Assembly (NCBI GenBank): GCA_023144875.1
Contig: JAGLEW010000071.1
Coordinates: forward strand, 1-23,215
Reading direction: 5' to 3'
Length of the DNA stretch: 23,215 nt
Source: Methylococcales bacterium
GTDB taxonomy: Bacteria > Pseudomonadota > Gammaproteobacteria > Methylococcales > Methylomonadaceae
Part shown: positions 1-6,755 of the stretch, piece by piece
How positions within the stretch are numbered: the stretch's first letter is position 1
Layout of the letters: every line of letters starts with the position of its first letter
The notes under the pieces: generated by a model
Databases searched by the model: none
What the model saw: only the letters and a program-made list of their open reading frames with translations
Told to the model about the DNA's origin: nothing
Translations under genes and position numbers: made by a program

Positions 1-2
1 TT

Positions 3-50
3 CGTCAAGCATTTGATGAATTACAAGTTTTAAAACAAGCTACTGCGTAA
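3..50 (+). CDS. C-terminal end of an unidentified plus-strand gene (5' truncated)
   Basis: The frame starting at base 3 reads RQAFDELQVLKQATA and then stops with TAA. It enters from the left edge without interruption and ends five bases before the stop codon of the convergent ridA, which is how a real neighbouring gene would end. Only 15 residues are visible, which is too few to assign a family. That it is coding at all is inferred from the open frame and its placement. Confidence 0.4.
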   Translation, partial: RQAFDELQVLKQATA

Positions 51-55
51 CTCAG

Positions 56-457
56 TTAATAATGATAACTCTCATCATCTATAATCATGATGGCATCTAT
101 TTCAATCAAAACACCTTTCGGTAAGGCGGATACACCGACCACCGCACGTGCAGGATAAGGCGCTTTAAAATACTCACTCATGACTTGGTTAACCACCGAA
201 AAATCGGCTAAATTGGTTAAATAGATCGTTAATTTTACAATGTCGGCGAGATGACCGCCCGAGGCCTTTGCAACCGCGGATAAATTGTCAAATACTTGTT
301 TGATGTGTATCGAAATATCGCCTTCTACGAGTTCCATTGTTTTAGGGTTTAAGGGGATTTGTCCTGATAAATAAACCGTTTCATTGACTTTTACCGCTTG
401 TGAATAAGTACCAATCGCCTGCGGTGCATTAGGGGTTTCTATGATTTTTTTAGTCAT
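56..457 (-). CDS. ridA: RidA family 2-iminobutanoate/2-iminopropanoate deaminase
   Basis: This 133-residue protein has the usual length of the YjgF/YER057c/UK114 (RidA) family. RidA proteins form trimers in the cytosol and hydrolyse reactive enamines and imines made by PLP enzymes such as threonine dehydratase, which protects other PLP enzymes. Visible signatures are APQAIGTYSQAV near the N-terminus, LSGQIP at 30-35, and the C-terminal block PARAVVGVSALPKGVLIEID. That block holds Arg104 and Glu119, matching the catalytic Arg105 and Glu120 of E. coli RidA. The ATG lies one base after the spoT stop codon, so it is very probably the last gene of an rpoZ-spoT-ridA transcript, a common gammaproteobacterial order. 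It is complete and ordinary. Confidence 0.95.
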   Translation of the reverse strand: MTKKIIETPNAPQAIGTYSQAVKVNETVYLSGQIPLNPKTMELVEGDISIHIKQVFDNLSAVAKASGGHLADIVKLTIYLTNLADFSVVNQVMSEYFKAPYPARAVVGVSALPKGVLIEIDAIMIIDDESYHY

Positions 458-458
458 C

Positions 459-2621
459 TTAAGCCTTTATTCTTGTTAGTTTTAACACAATCGAAAGTTT
501 TTTAAGTTCTCGCATAACCTTTGCTAAATGTACGCGGTTTCGGACAGATAATATAATTGAGTCTATCGATACTTTATCATCTTGATTAATTACGTTGACA
601 TTTTCAATATTGGAATTTTGTTTAGAAATAATCGCCGCAATACTGGCTAATGTGCCATGTTGATTTTCAACTTCTAAACGAATTTCGGTCGAAAACTCAC
701 CTGTCACTTCATTACACCATTTAACATCTAGCCATGTGGCTTGTTTTTTTCGAACATCTCGACTGTTCCGACATGCATGATGATGAACGACGACCCCTTT
801 TCCTGGGTTAAAATAACCAACAATTGAGTCTCCTGGAATAGGGTGGCAACAACGTGCTAAGGTCACGACCATGCCTTCTGTACCTTTTATTGTCAGTGGA
901 ATTTTAGTATTTTCATCGTTATCGTCTAATTTAATCGCCGCACAAAAATTATCTTGTTTTATTCTTTTTGCCACTAAAAAAGGCATCCTATTTCCCAATC
1001 CAATATCTTCTAATAACTCATCAATTGAATGCGTTTTCATTGATATGAGTAATCGCTCAATTCGATCTTCTGAAATTTCATCAAAAGAAAGGTCTAAATC
1101 ATGCAGAGATTGTTCTAATAAGCGTTTACCTAATTGCGCCGCTTCTCGCTTTTTAAAGTTCTTTAAATAATGACGAATGCCTGTACGGGCTTTTGCAGTC
1201 ACCGCATAATTAAGCCATGTTGCACTTGGTCGTGCCCAGCTTGCGGTAATCACTTCCACCGTCATTCCATTTTCAAGTTGTGTTTGTAATGGTACCAGTT
1301 TTTTATCTATTCTTGCCGAGTTACAACGCATGCCAATATCTGTATGTATTGCATAGGCAAAATCAACGACCGTTGCCTTGCGTGGTAATTTTATAACCCC
1401 TTCTTGTGGGGTAAAAACAAAAATTTCTTGGGGAAATAAATCTATTTTTAAATTTTCAATAAACTCTAGTGAGTTACCCGCCGATTCTTGCATTTCCAGT
1501 AATTCTCGCAACCATTGGTTAGCTTGTGCTTGAAAATTTTGACGGCTATCATCTTTATAAAGCCAATGTGCGGCAATACCTGATTCAGATATTTTGTGCA
1601 TTTGATGGGTTTTAATTTGAATCTCAATCGGTACACCATAAGGACCACTGAGAGTAGTATGTAATGCTTGGTAACCATTCGCTTTGACTAAAGCAATGTA
1701 ATCTTTAAAGCGTCCAGGGATAGGGGTATATAAGTTGTGAACACCGCCTAATGCTTGATAACAACTGTTGATATTTTTTGTGAAAATTCGAAAGGCATAA
1801 ACATCAAAAACATCCGAAAAAGGAATTTTTTTACGTTTCATTTTTTTGTAAATACTGGGAATATTTTTTTCTCTTCCCTTAACCTCACATTCAAGCCCTA
1901 TTTCTTTTAATCGGTTTTTGATAGAGTTTTCGATAGTTTGGATAATTTCTTTACGATTGCCTCGTACCCTTTTTACGGAGGCGGCTAATACTTTAAAGCG
2001 CAAAGGGTACATGGATTTAAAACTAAGCAATTCTAAGCGGTGGCGCATTTCGTTCATGTTTAAACGATTGGCAATTGGGATATAAATATCCACTGTTTCT
2101 TTGGCAATACGCCATTTTTTTGCGGTCGGCATCGCGTCTAATGTTTGCATATTATGCAAGCGATCCGCTAATTTTACCATGATGACACGCAAGTCTACCG
2201 CCATCGCCAAAAACATTTTACGAACATTTTCTGCTTGTGTTTCTGCCTTTGATCGCCCATCAATTTTAGTCAGTTTAGTCACACCATCTACTAATATTCC
2301 AACTTCTTTTCCAAACTTATTTGTCAGTTCTTTTTGAGTGATTGATGTATCTTCAACCACATCATGCAAAATTGCCGCGATAATTCCGTGAACATCCATT
2401 CGCATTTCAGCTAATAAAATAGCCACTGAAAGGGGGTGACAAATATAAGCCTCGCCACTTTTTCTAAATTGTCCTTGATGGGCCAATTTTGCATAATCAT
2501 ACGCGGTGATTATTTTATTGATTTGTGATGAGTCTAAATAAGATACTAAAATCGAATATAGATATTGACTTAACCTGTCTTCTCTCGATTGTTTTTTAGA
2601 CTCTATCAACTTGCGTGTCAT
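459..2621 (-). CDS. spoT: Bifunctional (p)ppGpp synthetase/hydrolase SpoT
   Basis: This is a full-length 720-residue long RSH protein, the stringent-response enzyme that makes and degrades (p)ppGpp. The N-terminal HD hydrolase domain is intact: His48 in AHQGQ, His62, the His86-Asp87 pair, the Glu90-Asp91 pair and Asp153 in KLADRLHNMQT. The synthetase domain (about 210-355) keeps Asp273, Glu333 in EIQIKT, and an RFKD motif at 304-307. RxKD is typical of bifunctional Rel/SpoT enzymes, whereas RelA has ExDD. The usual PKPNGYQSLHT loop reads VKANGYQALHT. A TGS domain follows at about 397-460 and an ACT domain fills the last 80 residues. It starts 14 bases after rpoZ. The motifs suggest both activities are retained, but SpoT synthetase is often weak and strength cannot be read from sequence. 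Confidence 0.97.
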   Translation of the reverse strand: MTRKLIESKKQSREDRLSQYLYSILVSYLDSSQINKIITAYDYAKLAHQGQFRKSGEAYICHPLSVAILLAEMRMDVHGIIAAILHDVVEDTSITQKELTNKFGKEVGILVDGVTKLTKIDGRSKAETQAENVRKMFLAMAVDLRVIMVKLADRLHNMQTLDAMPTAKKWRIAKETVDIYIPIANRLNMNEMRHRLELLSFKSMYPLRFKVLAASVKRVRGNRKEIIQTIENSIKNRLKEIGLECEVKGREKNIPSIYKKMKRKKIPFSDVFDVYAFRIFTKNINSCYQALGGVHNLYTPIPGRFKDYIALVKANGYQALHTTLSGPYGVPIEIQIKTHQMHKISESGIAAHWLYKDDSRQNFQAQANQWLRELLEMQESAGNSLEFIENLKIDLFPQEIFVFTPQEGVIKLPRKATVVDFAYAIHTDIGMRCNSARIDKKLVPLQTQLENGMTVEVITASWARPSATWLNYAVTAKARTGIRHYLKNFKKREAAQLGKRLLEQSLHDLDLSFDEISEDRIERLLISMKTHSIDELLEDIGLGNRMPFLVAKRIKQDNFCAAIKLDDNDENTKIPLTIKGTEGMVVTLARCCHPIPGDSIVGYFNPGKGVVVHHHACRNSRDVRKKQATWLDVKWCNEVTGEFSTEIRLEVENQHGTLASIAAIISKQNSNIENVNVINQDDKVSIDSIILSVRNRVHLAKVMRELKKLSIVLKLTRIKA

Positions 2622-2635
2622 AAATAAATTCTCAA

Positions 2636-2875
2636 CTAAATATTAATGCCCGCTAAATGAATATCACCGACTTGATGTAGTAGTTCAATATTATCATTGG
2701 TCACTTCTCCATCTGCAATTTCTCGCAAAGCAAGCACAGTATCTTTATCTTTACCTCGTTTAACAAAAGGTTCTGCTCCTTTTTGTAGTTGACGTGCTCT
2801 TTTACTGGATAGTAACACTAATTTAAAACGGTTTTCAACATGCTCTAAACAATCTTCGATAGTAACTCTAGCCAT
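2636..2875 (-). CDS. rpoZ: RNA polymerase omega subunit
   Basis: This 79-residue protein matches the RpoZ family in length and sequence. It begins MARVTIEDCLEHVENRF, followed by KLVLLSSKRARQLQKG and a conserved ALREIADGEV segment. Omega binds the beta' subunit, helps core assembly and in enterobacteria forms part of a ppGpp binding site, which fits its position directly before spoT. An AGGA lies eight bases upstream of the ATG (minus strand). In E. coli rpoZ follows gmk; here the upstream neighbour is pmoB, separated by a strong terminator. I see no convincing separate promoter: the gap has only a TAAAAT box in a T-rich stretch with no good -35. Confidence 0.95.
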   Translation of the reverse strand: MARVTIEDCLEHVENRFKLVLLSSKRARQLQKGAEPFVKRGKDKDTVLALREIADGEVTNDNIELLHQVGDIHLAGINI

Positions 2876-2904
2876 ATTCTTTTCCTGTTAATTTTAAAAA
2901 ATAA

Positions 2905-2941
2905 AGTAAAAAAAACCCTCACTACCTTGCGATAGTGAGGG
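2905..2941 (-). terminator. Rho-independent terminator of the pmoCAB operon
   Basis: A perfect 9-bp stem pairs 2933-2941 with 2916-2924 around an eight-base loop. Reading the minus strand, it is followed at once by eight T residues (2915-2908). It lies 45 bases after the pmoB stop codon and 30 bases before the rpoZ start, so it separates the two operons. It has no U-tract on the other strand and is therefore one-directional. This is a textbook intrinsic terminator. Confidence 0.93.
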
Positions 2942-2985
2942 CTCTAATTCCTATCTAAAAAACAAATGTTCTTAGATATTTTCCA

Positions 2986-4230
2986 TTAGATGAAAGATGG
3001 AATTAATGGAGAGTCAACTGTTACCATTTGACGGTTACCTTCTTCATCAAAGAAGAATAGTAAACCAGCAAAACGACTATCTGGATCATAGATCAAGTCA
3101 GCTAAACGGTAAACTTCCCATGCTGCATCAGAAGCTGTTACTTCAACAGTTCTAGTCTCACCAGGAGCTAGAGGGCTGTTGTCAGAAACAGTTAAACCTT
3201 CTTCTGCTAAGATGTCATCAGGGTAACCTGATTCGTCTTCATATACTTCAGCGTCTAAGAAACGAACAGAAGCTGTGTTGAACTCGCCTAATTGAACCGC
3301 TGCATCACCGTTATTAGTGATAGTCAAGGTCATTTGCATAGCACGACCAGGAACACGATAAGTCGCGTCTTCAACTTTAACAGTAACGGTTGGTGCAGGG
3401 ATATCAATCCATTTAATACCACGCATCAAGCCAGCTTGAAGCGGTGTAGTTACAGGATAAGCATCGTTAGTAGCTCCCATAGAAGCCATAACTAGAACAA
3501 CAGTACCTAAAGCAAAAGCAATACCAATTTTTCTATCCAAAGGAGAGATTAAGCTATCAGCTTTGCCATCAACAACTGCAATACTACGAGGGATAAACAT
3601 AGGACGTTTAACCCAGAACACTAACCAAGCTAGACCAATTGCATACCATAAAGCATGCCAGAAATAGACATTATCTAAGGCATAATCTTCTAAGTTAATG
3701 GTTTCGCCTGTTAAGGTAACGATTGGGTTAACGAACTCGCTCATAGAGCCAGTAATAGTTACCCATTTACCAGGACCAATGATTGGGCCACCGCCCTCAA
3801 CATTCATCATAGTATGAACGTGCCAGTCACCTGGACGACGTGCTTTTAATAAGACTTTAAAATCATAAGTCTCACCAAGTTCTAAAGTTACAGAACGTGG
3901 TACTAATTGACCACCGATCCAAGAACCTTGACGAATAAATACAGGTCCTGGAATACCGATGTTCAAGAAAGCTACTTCTGGTTTGTCAACTGTTTCTGGC
4001 CACCCCGAAAATACGTGGAATTTACCAGAGATAGTCATTGTCTCATTAATCGCTACTTCGTCTTTAGACCAATCTAGATCATACCAATGAATAGTACGCA
4101 TACGCATGAAAGCGGCTTGCGACTTTTCACCATGAGCTGATGCAGTTGGTGTATAAAACATCGCTGCTGTAAGTGTTACCAGCAGTGCGACAAAGGATAA
4201 TTTAGAAACTTTGTCTTTTATTATTTTCAT
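2986..4230 (-). CDS. pmoB: Particulate methane monooxygenase subunit B
   Basis: PmoB (414 residues) is the mostly periplasmic subunit of pMMO, the membrane copper enzyme that oxidises methane to methanol. An N-terminal signal segment ends at TASA just before His33, so processing would leave His33 as the new N-terminus. His33, His137 and His139 (the HVH motif) match the crystallographic CuB site of Methylococcus capsulatus with identical numbering, and His48 and His72 match its bis-His site. Two cupredoxin-like domains (about 33-180 and 265-414) flank two membrane helices (about 190-208 and 236-258). An AGGAGG lies four bases before the ATG. It is the last gene of pmoCAB. No ligand is missing, so the enzyme should be functional. 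Confidence 0.98.
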   Translation of the reverse strand: MKIIKDKVSKLSFVALLVTLTAAMFYTPTASAHGEKSQAAFMRMRTIHWYDLDWSKDEVAINETMTISGKFHVFSGWPETVDKPEVAFLNIGIPGPVFIRQGSWIGGQLVPRSVTLELGETYDFKVLLKARRPGDWHVHTMMNVEGGGPIIGPGKWVTITGSMSEFVNPIVTLTGETINLEDYALDNVYFWHALWYAIGLAWLVFWVKRPMFIPRSIAVVDGKADSLISPLDRKIGIAFALGTVVLVMASMGATNDAYPVTTPLQAGLMRGIKWIDIPAPTVTVKVEDATYRVPGRAMQMTLTITNNGDAAVQLGEFNTASVRFLDAEVYEDESGYPDDILAEEGLTVSDNSPLAPGETRTVEVTASDAAWEVYRLADLIYDPDSRFAGLLFFFDEEGNRQMVTVDSPLIPSFI

Positions 4231-4272
4231 ATATCCTCCTCTATTACTAGAGAATCTATTATTCGATTATAT

Positions 4273-4304
4273 AACTGGTAGATAAAACTACAGCCCTACC
4301 AGCT
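4273..4304 (-). promoter_or_regulatory. Stem-loop in the pmoA-pmoB intergenic gap
   Basis: CTGGTAG at 4275-4281 pairs perfectly with CTACCAG at 4296-4302 around a 14-base loop. On the minus-strand transcript the stem extends to nine pairs through a G-U and an A-U pair. No T-run follows, so it is unlikely to be a terminator. Its place between pmoA and pmoB suggests a role in mRNA processing or stability; the role is inference. Confidence 0.55.
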
Positions 4305-4340
4305 CTCAATTTCGCTTTTTTTATTATGTACGACTTGTTT

Positions 4341-5090
4341 CTACAATTCGTCGTCAGCAATGAAGTCTGTTTTTGCAAACCATTTACCGAAGAAATGCCA
4401 CAAGAAGTAGATAATGATCGATACGAAGCCAGAGAAGAACGCTGATACAGGTGCAACGTCTTTACCGAAAGTTCTTAATGTACCTTTTTCTACCATTCTG
4501 ATGTACTCAGGAGTACCAGTACGTACATAATGATAACCTTGTAAATCAGCTAAAGTCATCATCATACCGTTATATTCAACAGGTACGTGTAATGGTGCAA
4601 TGATTGGCCAGTTACCAGGGTAGAATAATAAACCCCAAGCTAAACCACCAACAACTGCAGTTAAGGTCATGCTTCCACCAAGCATTAAGATAACGTCAAG
4701 TACGATAGCACCTGGAATTAAATTAGATGGGAAGCAAAAGTTTACTGGAAAATATGTCCAGCCCCAGAAGTTTAAGTAACGGTTGATCCACTCACCTAAC
4801 ATTAACGCAACAACACAAATGGTCGCGCCGATAGGTAAACGATAACGCCACCAAAGACATGCTTGAACAGCAGCAGGGAAAGTAATCGAAACGATAGGTG
4901 CTACGGTTACCCATAAACGTCTATCTTTCCAGTCAGTCCAAAAATCCCAGTCACCGCCTGTTAACATATAATGAATATGATAACCGCCTAAAACCGCGGT
5001 GAATAACGTAAAAAGAATCATCCAGTCAAACGTGCGAGAAACTTGTACCGCTTCTGCCCGAGATCGTACAGCTGATTGAGATGCGCTCAT
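4341..5090 (-). CDS. pmoA: Particulate methane monooxygenase subunit A
   Basis: PmoA (249 residues) is the membrane subunit of pMMO and the standard marker gene for methanotrophs. The GGDWDFW block at 45-51 is the stretch targeted by the classical A189 primer. The protein continues with WKDRRLW, a series of hydrophobic membrane segments, and the conserved NFWGWTYFPVNF, YPGNWP and EYNGMMMTLADLQGYHYVRTG stretches. Overall character is that of gammaproteobacterial type I PmoA rather than AmoA, judged by recognition of the sequence. A perfect AGGAGG lies seven bases before the ATG. pmoC is 122 bases upstream and pmoB 110 bases downstream, with a hairpin in each gap. Confidence 0.98.
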   Translation of the reverse strand: MSASQSAVRSRAEAVQVSRTFDWMILFTLFTAVLGGYHIHYMLTGGDWDFWTDWKDRRLWVTVAPIVSITFPAAVQACLWWRYRLPIGATICVVALMLGEWINRYLNFWGWTYFPVNFCFPSNLIPGAIVLDVILMLGGSMTLTAVVGGLAWGLLFYPGNWPIIAPLHVPVEYNGMMMTLADLQGYHYVRTGTPEYIRMVEKGTLRTFGKDVAPVSAFFSGFVSIIIYFLWHFFGKWFAKTDFIADDEL

Positions 5091-5097
5091 TAGCTTA

Positions 5098-5103
5098 CCT
5101 CCT
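5098..5103 (-). promoter_or_regulatory. Perfect AGGAGG Shine-Dalgarno of pmoA (one of three in the operon)
   Basis: The minus strand reads AGGAGG seven bases before the pmoA ATG. The same perfect hexamer precedes pmoB (4235-4240, four bases) and pmoC (5971-5976, five bases). Most other genes in this window have only AAGG, AGGA or no clear site, so the pmo operon is set up for unusually strong translation. This also fixes all three pmo starts. Confidence 0.85.
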
Positions 5104-5132
5104 AAAAATTAAAATTATATTTTTTATTTTAA

Positions 5133-5188
5133 CTATCTCTTATCTTCGGCATGTTTCACTCAAGAGAAAAACATGCGTCGGGAGATAG
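5133..5188 (-). promoter_or_regulatory. Two-tier stem-loop in the pmoC-pmoA intergenic gap
   Basis: Two nested perfect inverted repeats lie in this 122-base gap. The outer arms are CTATCTC (5133-5139) with GAGATAG (5182-5188). The inner arms are GCATGTTT (5149-5156) with AAACATGC (5169-5176), around a 12-base loop. On the transcript the outer stem is followed by an A/U-rich run rather than a clean U-tract, so it looks more like a processing or stability element, or a weak attenuator, than a full terminator. The structure is seen in the sequence; the function is inferred. Confidence 0.65.
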
Positions 5189-5212
5189 CGATTACTTTAA
5201 AAGATCAAGCGA

Positions 5213-5965
5213 TTAAGCTAAGTCTTTTTTCAGTAATTTTGAAATTGCAGTAACTTCTGTATTTACAACACCCAAAATAGCAAGAGTCGCCCATCCAAAG
5301 AATACGAAACCGTAATGCAATGGTGCAACAAAAATCTCTTCCATAAACCAGAAAGTGTGACCCCATTCGTTTAAGCCAACATTTGGCAAAATCATGAAAG
5401 GTCCAATAACAGAAATAGTGTACATTAAATGTAAACCTTGCTGATATGTAGGCAATCTAGTTTTAGCATATAAGAACGCAGATACACCAGTGATGATGTA
5501 AATTGGGTATGCTAAATAGAACTCAATGATGTGACTTGGAGTGAAATCAGTATCACGAACGATTGTTTGATGCCAAGTACCGTCTTGCTCTGTAAAATAA
5601 GAAGCACCCCAGTAGATAGCCCAACCGTACATTACTAACCATGTCCAGTGTGTAAAATGTCTTCTTAACTCTTCACGAGGTGTGATAGACATTACTTTAC
5701 GATCACGTGTTTTCCAAATATATCCCCATAATATAGAAGCAGTTAACACTTCTAATACTAATTCGATATATAAGAAATTCATCCAATATGTTTCAAATTC
5801 AGGCGCGAATGAATCTAAGCCTGCCGACCATCCATAGATACCTTCGTACCAACGAACCCAAACATAAAAGACTAAATACAGCATTAAGCCTGCAAATAGA
5901 TTTCTTTTATTTAACAACGGTGCTTCTTTAGCATCAGCTTTAACTGACTCAGTTGTAGCAGCCAT
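5213..5965 (-). CDS. pmoC: Particulate methane monooxygenase subunit C
   Basis: PmoC (250 residues) is the membrane subunit of pMMO that holds the likely methane-oxidising copper sites. Asp128, His132 and His145 match the CuC ligands Asp156, His160 and His173 of Methylococcus capsulatus, and Asn199, His203 and His217 match the CuD ligands Asn227, His231 and His245. All six have a constant offset of 28, which means the N-terminus is shorter than in that protein while the core has no insertion or deletion. Several membrane helices are evident, for example about 24-42, 63-84, 105-124 and 149-166. AGGAGG lies five bases before the ATG, which fixes the start. It is the first gene of the operon, behind a TTGACA-type promoter. 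Confidence 0.98.
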   Translation of the reverse strand: MAATTESVKADAKEAPLLNKRNLFAGLMLYLVFYVWVRWYEGIYGWSAGLDSFAPEFETYWMNFLYIELVLEVLTASILWGYIWKTRDRKVMSITPREELRRHFTHWTWLVMYGWAIYWGASYFTEQDGTWHQTIVRDTDFTPSHIIEFYLAYPIYIITGVSAFLYAKTRLPTYQQGLHLMYTISVIGPFMILPNVGLNEWGHTFWFMEEIFVAPLHYGFVFFGWATLAILGVVNTEVTAISKLLKKDLA

Positions 5966-6001
5966 TTCTACCTCCTAAATGTTATTAAAATTCTTGTCTA
6001 A

Positions 6002-6092
6002 GTTTCTAGCCAAGATCTTCTTGGTACATATCCTTATTATTAAATTACACGATTTGCTAGAAGCAGACCAAAACCACAGCATCCTTGTGTGG
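6002..6092 (-). promoter_or_regulatory. Structured 5' leader of the pmoC transcript
   Basis: Between the predicted start site and pmoC lies an untranslated leader of about 125 bases with several inverted repeats. CCAAGA/TCTTGG form a compact palindrome with a three-base centre (6010-6024). TTCTAGC (6004-6010) pairs with GCTAGAA (6056-6062). A shorter CCACA/TGTGG pair (6074-6078 with 6088-6092) sits at the presumed transcript 5' end. The first two overlap at 6010 and could be alternative folds, or the short palindrome could be a protein-binding site. No match to a riboswitch class I know. Function is unknown. Confidence 0.5.
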
Positions 6093-6098
6093 AGTCCG

Positions 6099-6126
6099 AG
6101 TTTACCAGCTCAAACCTTCATGTCAA
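6099..6126 (-). promoter_or_regulatory. Sigma70-type promoter for pmoCAB
   Basis: On the minus strand a consensus -35 TTGACA (6126-6121) is followed after 16 bases by TAAACT (6104-6099). The -10 is preceded by TGG, giving an extended -10 (TGn). Transcription would begin near 6092, about 127 bases before the pmoC ATG. Known pmo operons of type I methanotrophs are transcribed from sigma70-like promoters upstream of pmoC, which agrees with this. The start site itself is predicted, not seen. Confidence 0.6.
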
Positions 6127-6279
6127 GATAAAAATAATTCATAATTTACAAATATAATTTTTTGTTTCATATATCACTTTTTTAATCACAATCAAGGCAG
6201 TTGTCTGAGACCGATCTTAATACTATTAATTCATTTTTTTGTTAAAATCTTTGTTTTAAATCCAATTTTGTCGTTAACT
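6127..6279. other. Rest of the 314-base divergent control region between pmoC and the 6280 gene
   Basis: Together with the pmoC leader and promoter this completes the gap between pmoC and the divergent gene. It is very A/T-rich. A weak plus-strand promoter candidate for the divergent gene is TTGTCT (6201-6206), 17 bases, then TATTAA (6224-6229). The T-rich and A-rich tracts upstream of the pmoC -35 could act as an UP-type element. I see no operator, RNA gene or repeat that I can name. Confidence 0.35.
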
Positions 6280-6720
6280 ATGAACCCCACACTTAAAATT
6301 TTACTTTTTATTGTTTCTCTTATTGCTTTGCTGCTGTTTCAAGCGAAAGCGGTCATGCCATTGGTTTATGATGTCATTTCTTCTGATATTTTTTTGAAAA
6401 ATTCCCCCGATGAAGCAGATAGAATGACCGTTTCAACGGATATGACCAATATTGCTTTTCAGCATTGCAATACTTATATTAGCGATGATATTGATTCTGA
6501 TTTTTCAGTCTCTTTTGTTGAAAAACCAACAAATGCATGGACGATGGGTGATTACCAATATATAGTGAATGCCGACATTGATATTAAATCCACCGATGGG
6601 CAAAATTTTACTCGTTCCTATGTGTGTCGCATCGAATATAATGAAAAAGACGATCCGTCTCAAAGCGCTGAGTTTAAAAATTGGTCCATTAATGGCGTTT
6701 CAGGCTTAGATAATCTTTAA
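6280..6720 (+). CDS. Hypothetical exported protein divergent from pmoC
   Basis: I do not recognise this 146-residue protein. Residues 5-20 are strongly hydrophobic after a short N-terminus with one lysine, and QAKA at 21-24 gives a plausible signal peptidase I site, so it is probably periplasmic or membrane-anchored. The mature part is acidic (many Asp/Glu/Asn, as in SDDIDSDF) and has two cysteines, Cys63 and Cys116, that could form a disulfide. The ending ARG-SYVCRIEYN-like strand pattern suggests a small beta-rich fold. A TTG at 6268 would add four residues; I prefer the ATG, although neither has a clear Shine-Dalgarno. It shares its upstream region with pmoC, which makes a link to the methane monooxygenase possible but unproven. 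Confidence 0.75.
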   Translation: MNPTLKILLFIVSLIALLLFQAKAVMPLVYDVISSDIFLKNSPDEADRMTVSTDMTNIAFQHCNTYISDDIDSDFSVSFVEKPTNAWTMGDYQYIVNADIDIKSTDGQNFTRSYVCRIEYNEKDDPSQSAEFKNWSINGVSGLDNL

Positions 6721-6755
6721 ATATTCGACAGAATCCTAATGATTTGCGTTTACTT

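Noticed and set aside
871..2337. Plus-strand frames opposite spoT
   Set aside because: They are shadows of the strongly conserved spoT reading frame and show no family pattern.
2876..2915. Promoter for rpoZ in the gap after the pmo terminator
   Set aside because: Only a TAAAAT is present in a T-rich stretch; no -35 at a suitable distance, so not reported as a feature.
4259..4456. 65-residue minus-strand frame covering the end of pmoA
   Set aside because: It mostly overlaps pmoA in another frame; the pmoA frame is certain and the gap part is explained by a hairpin.
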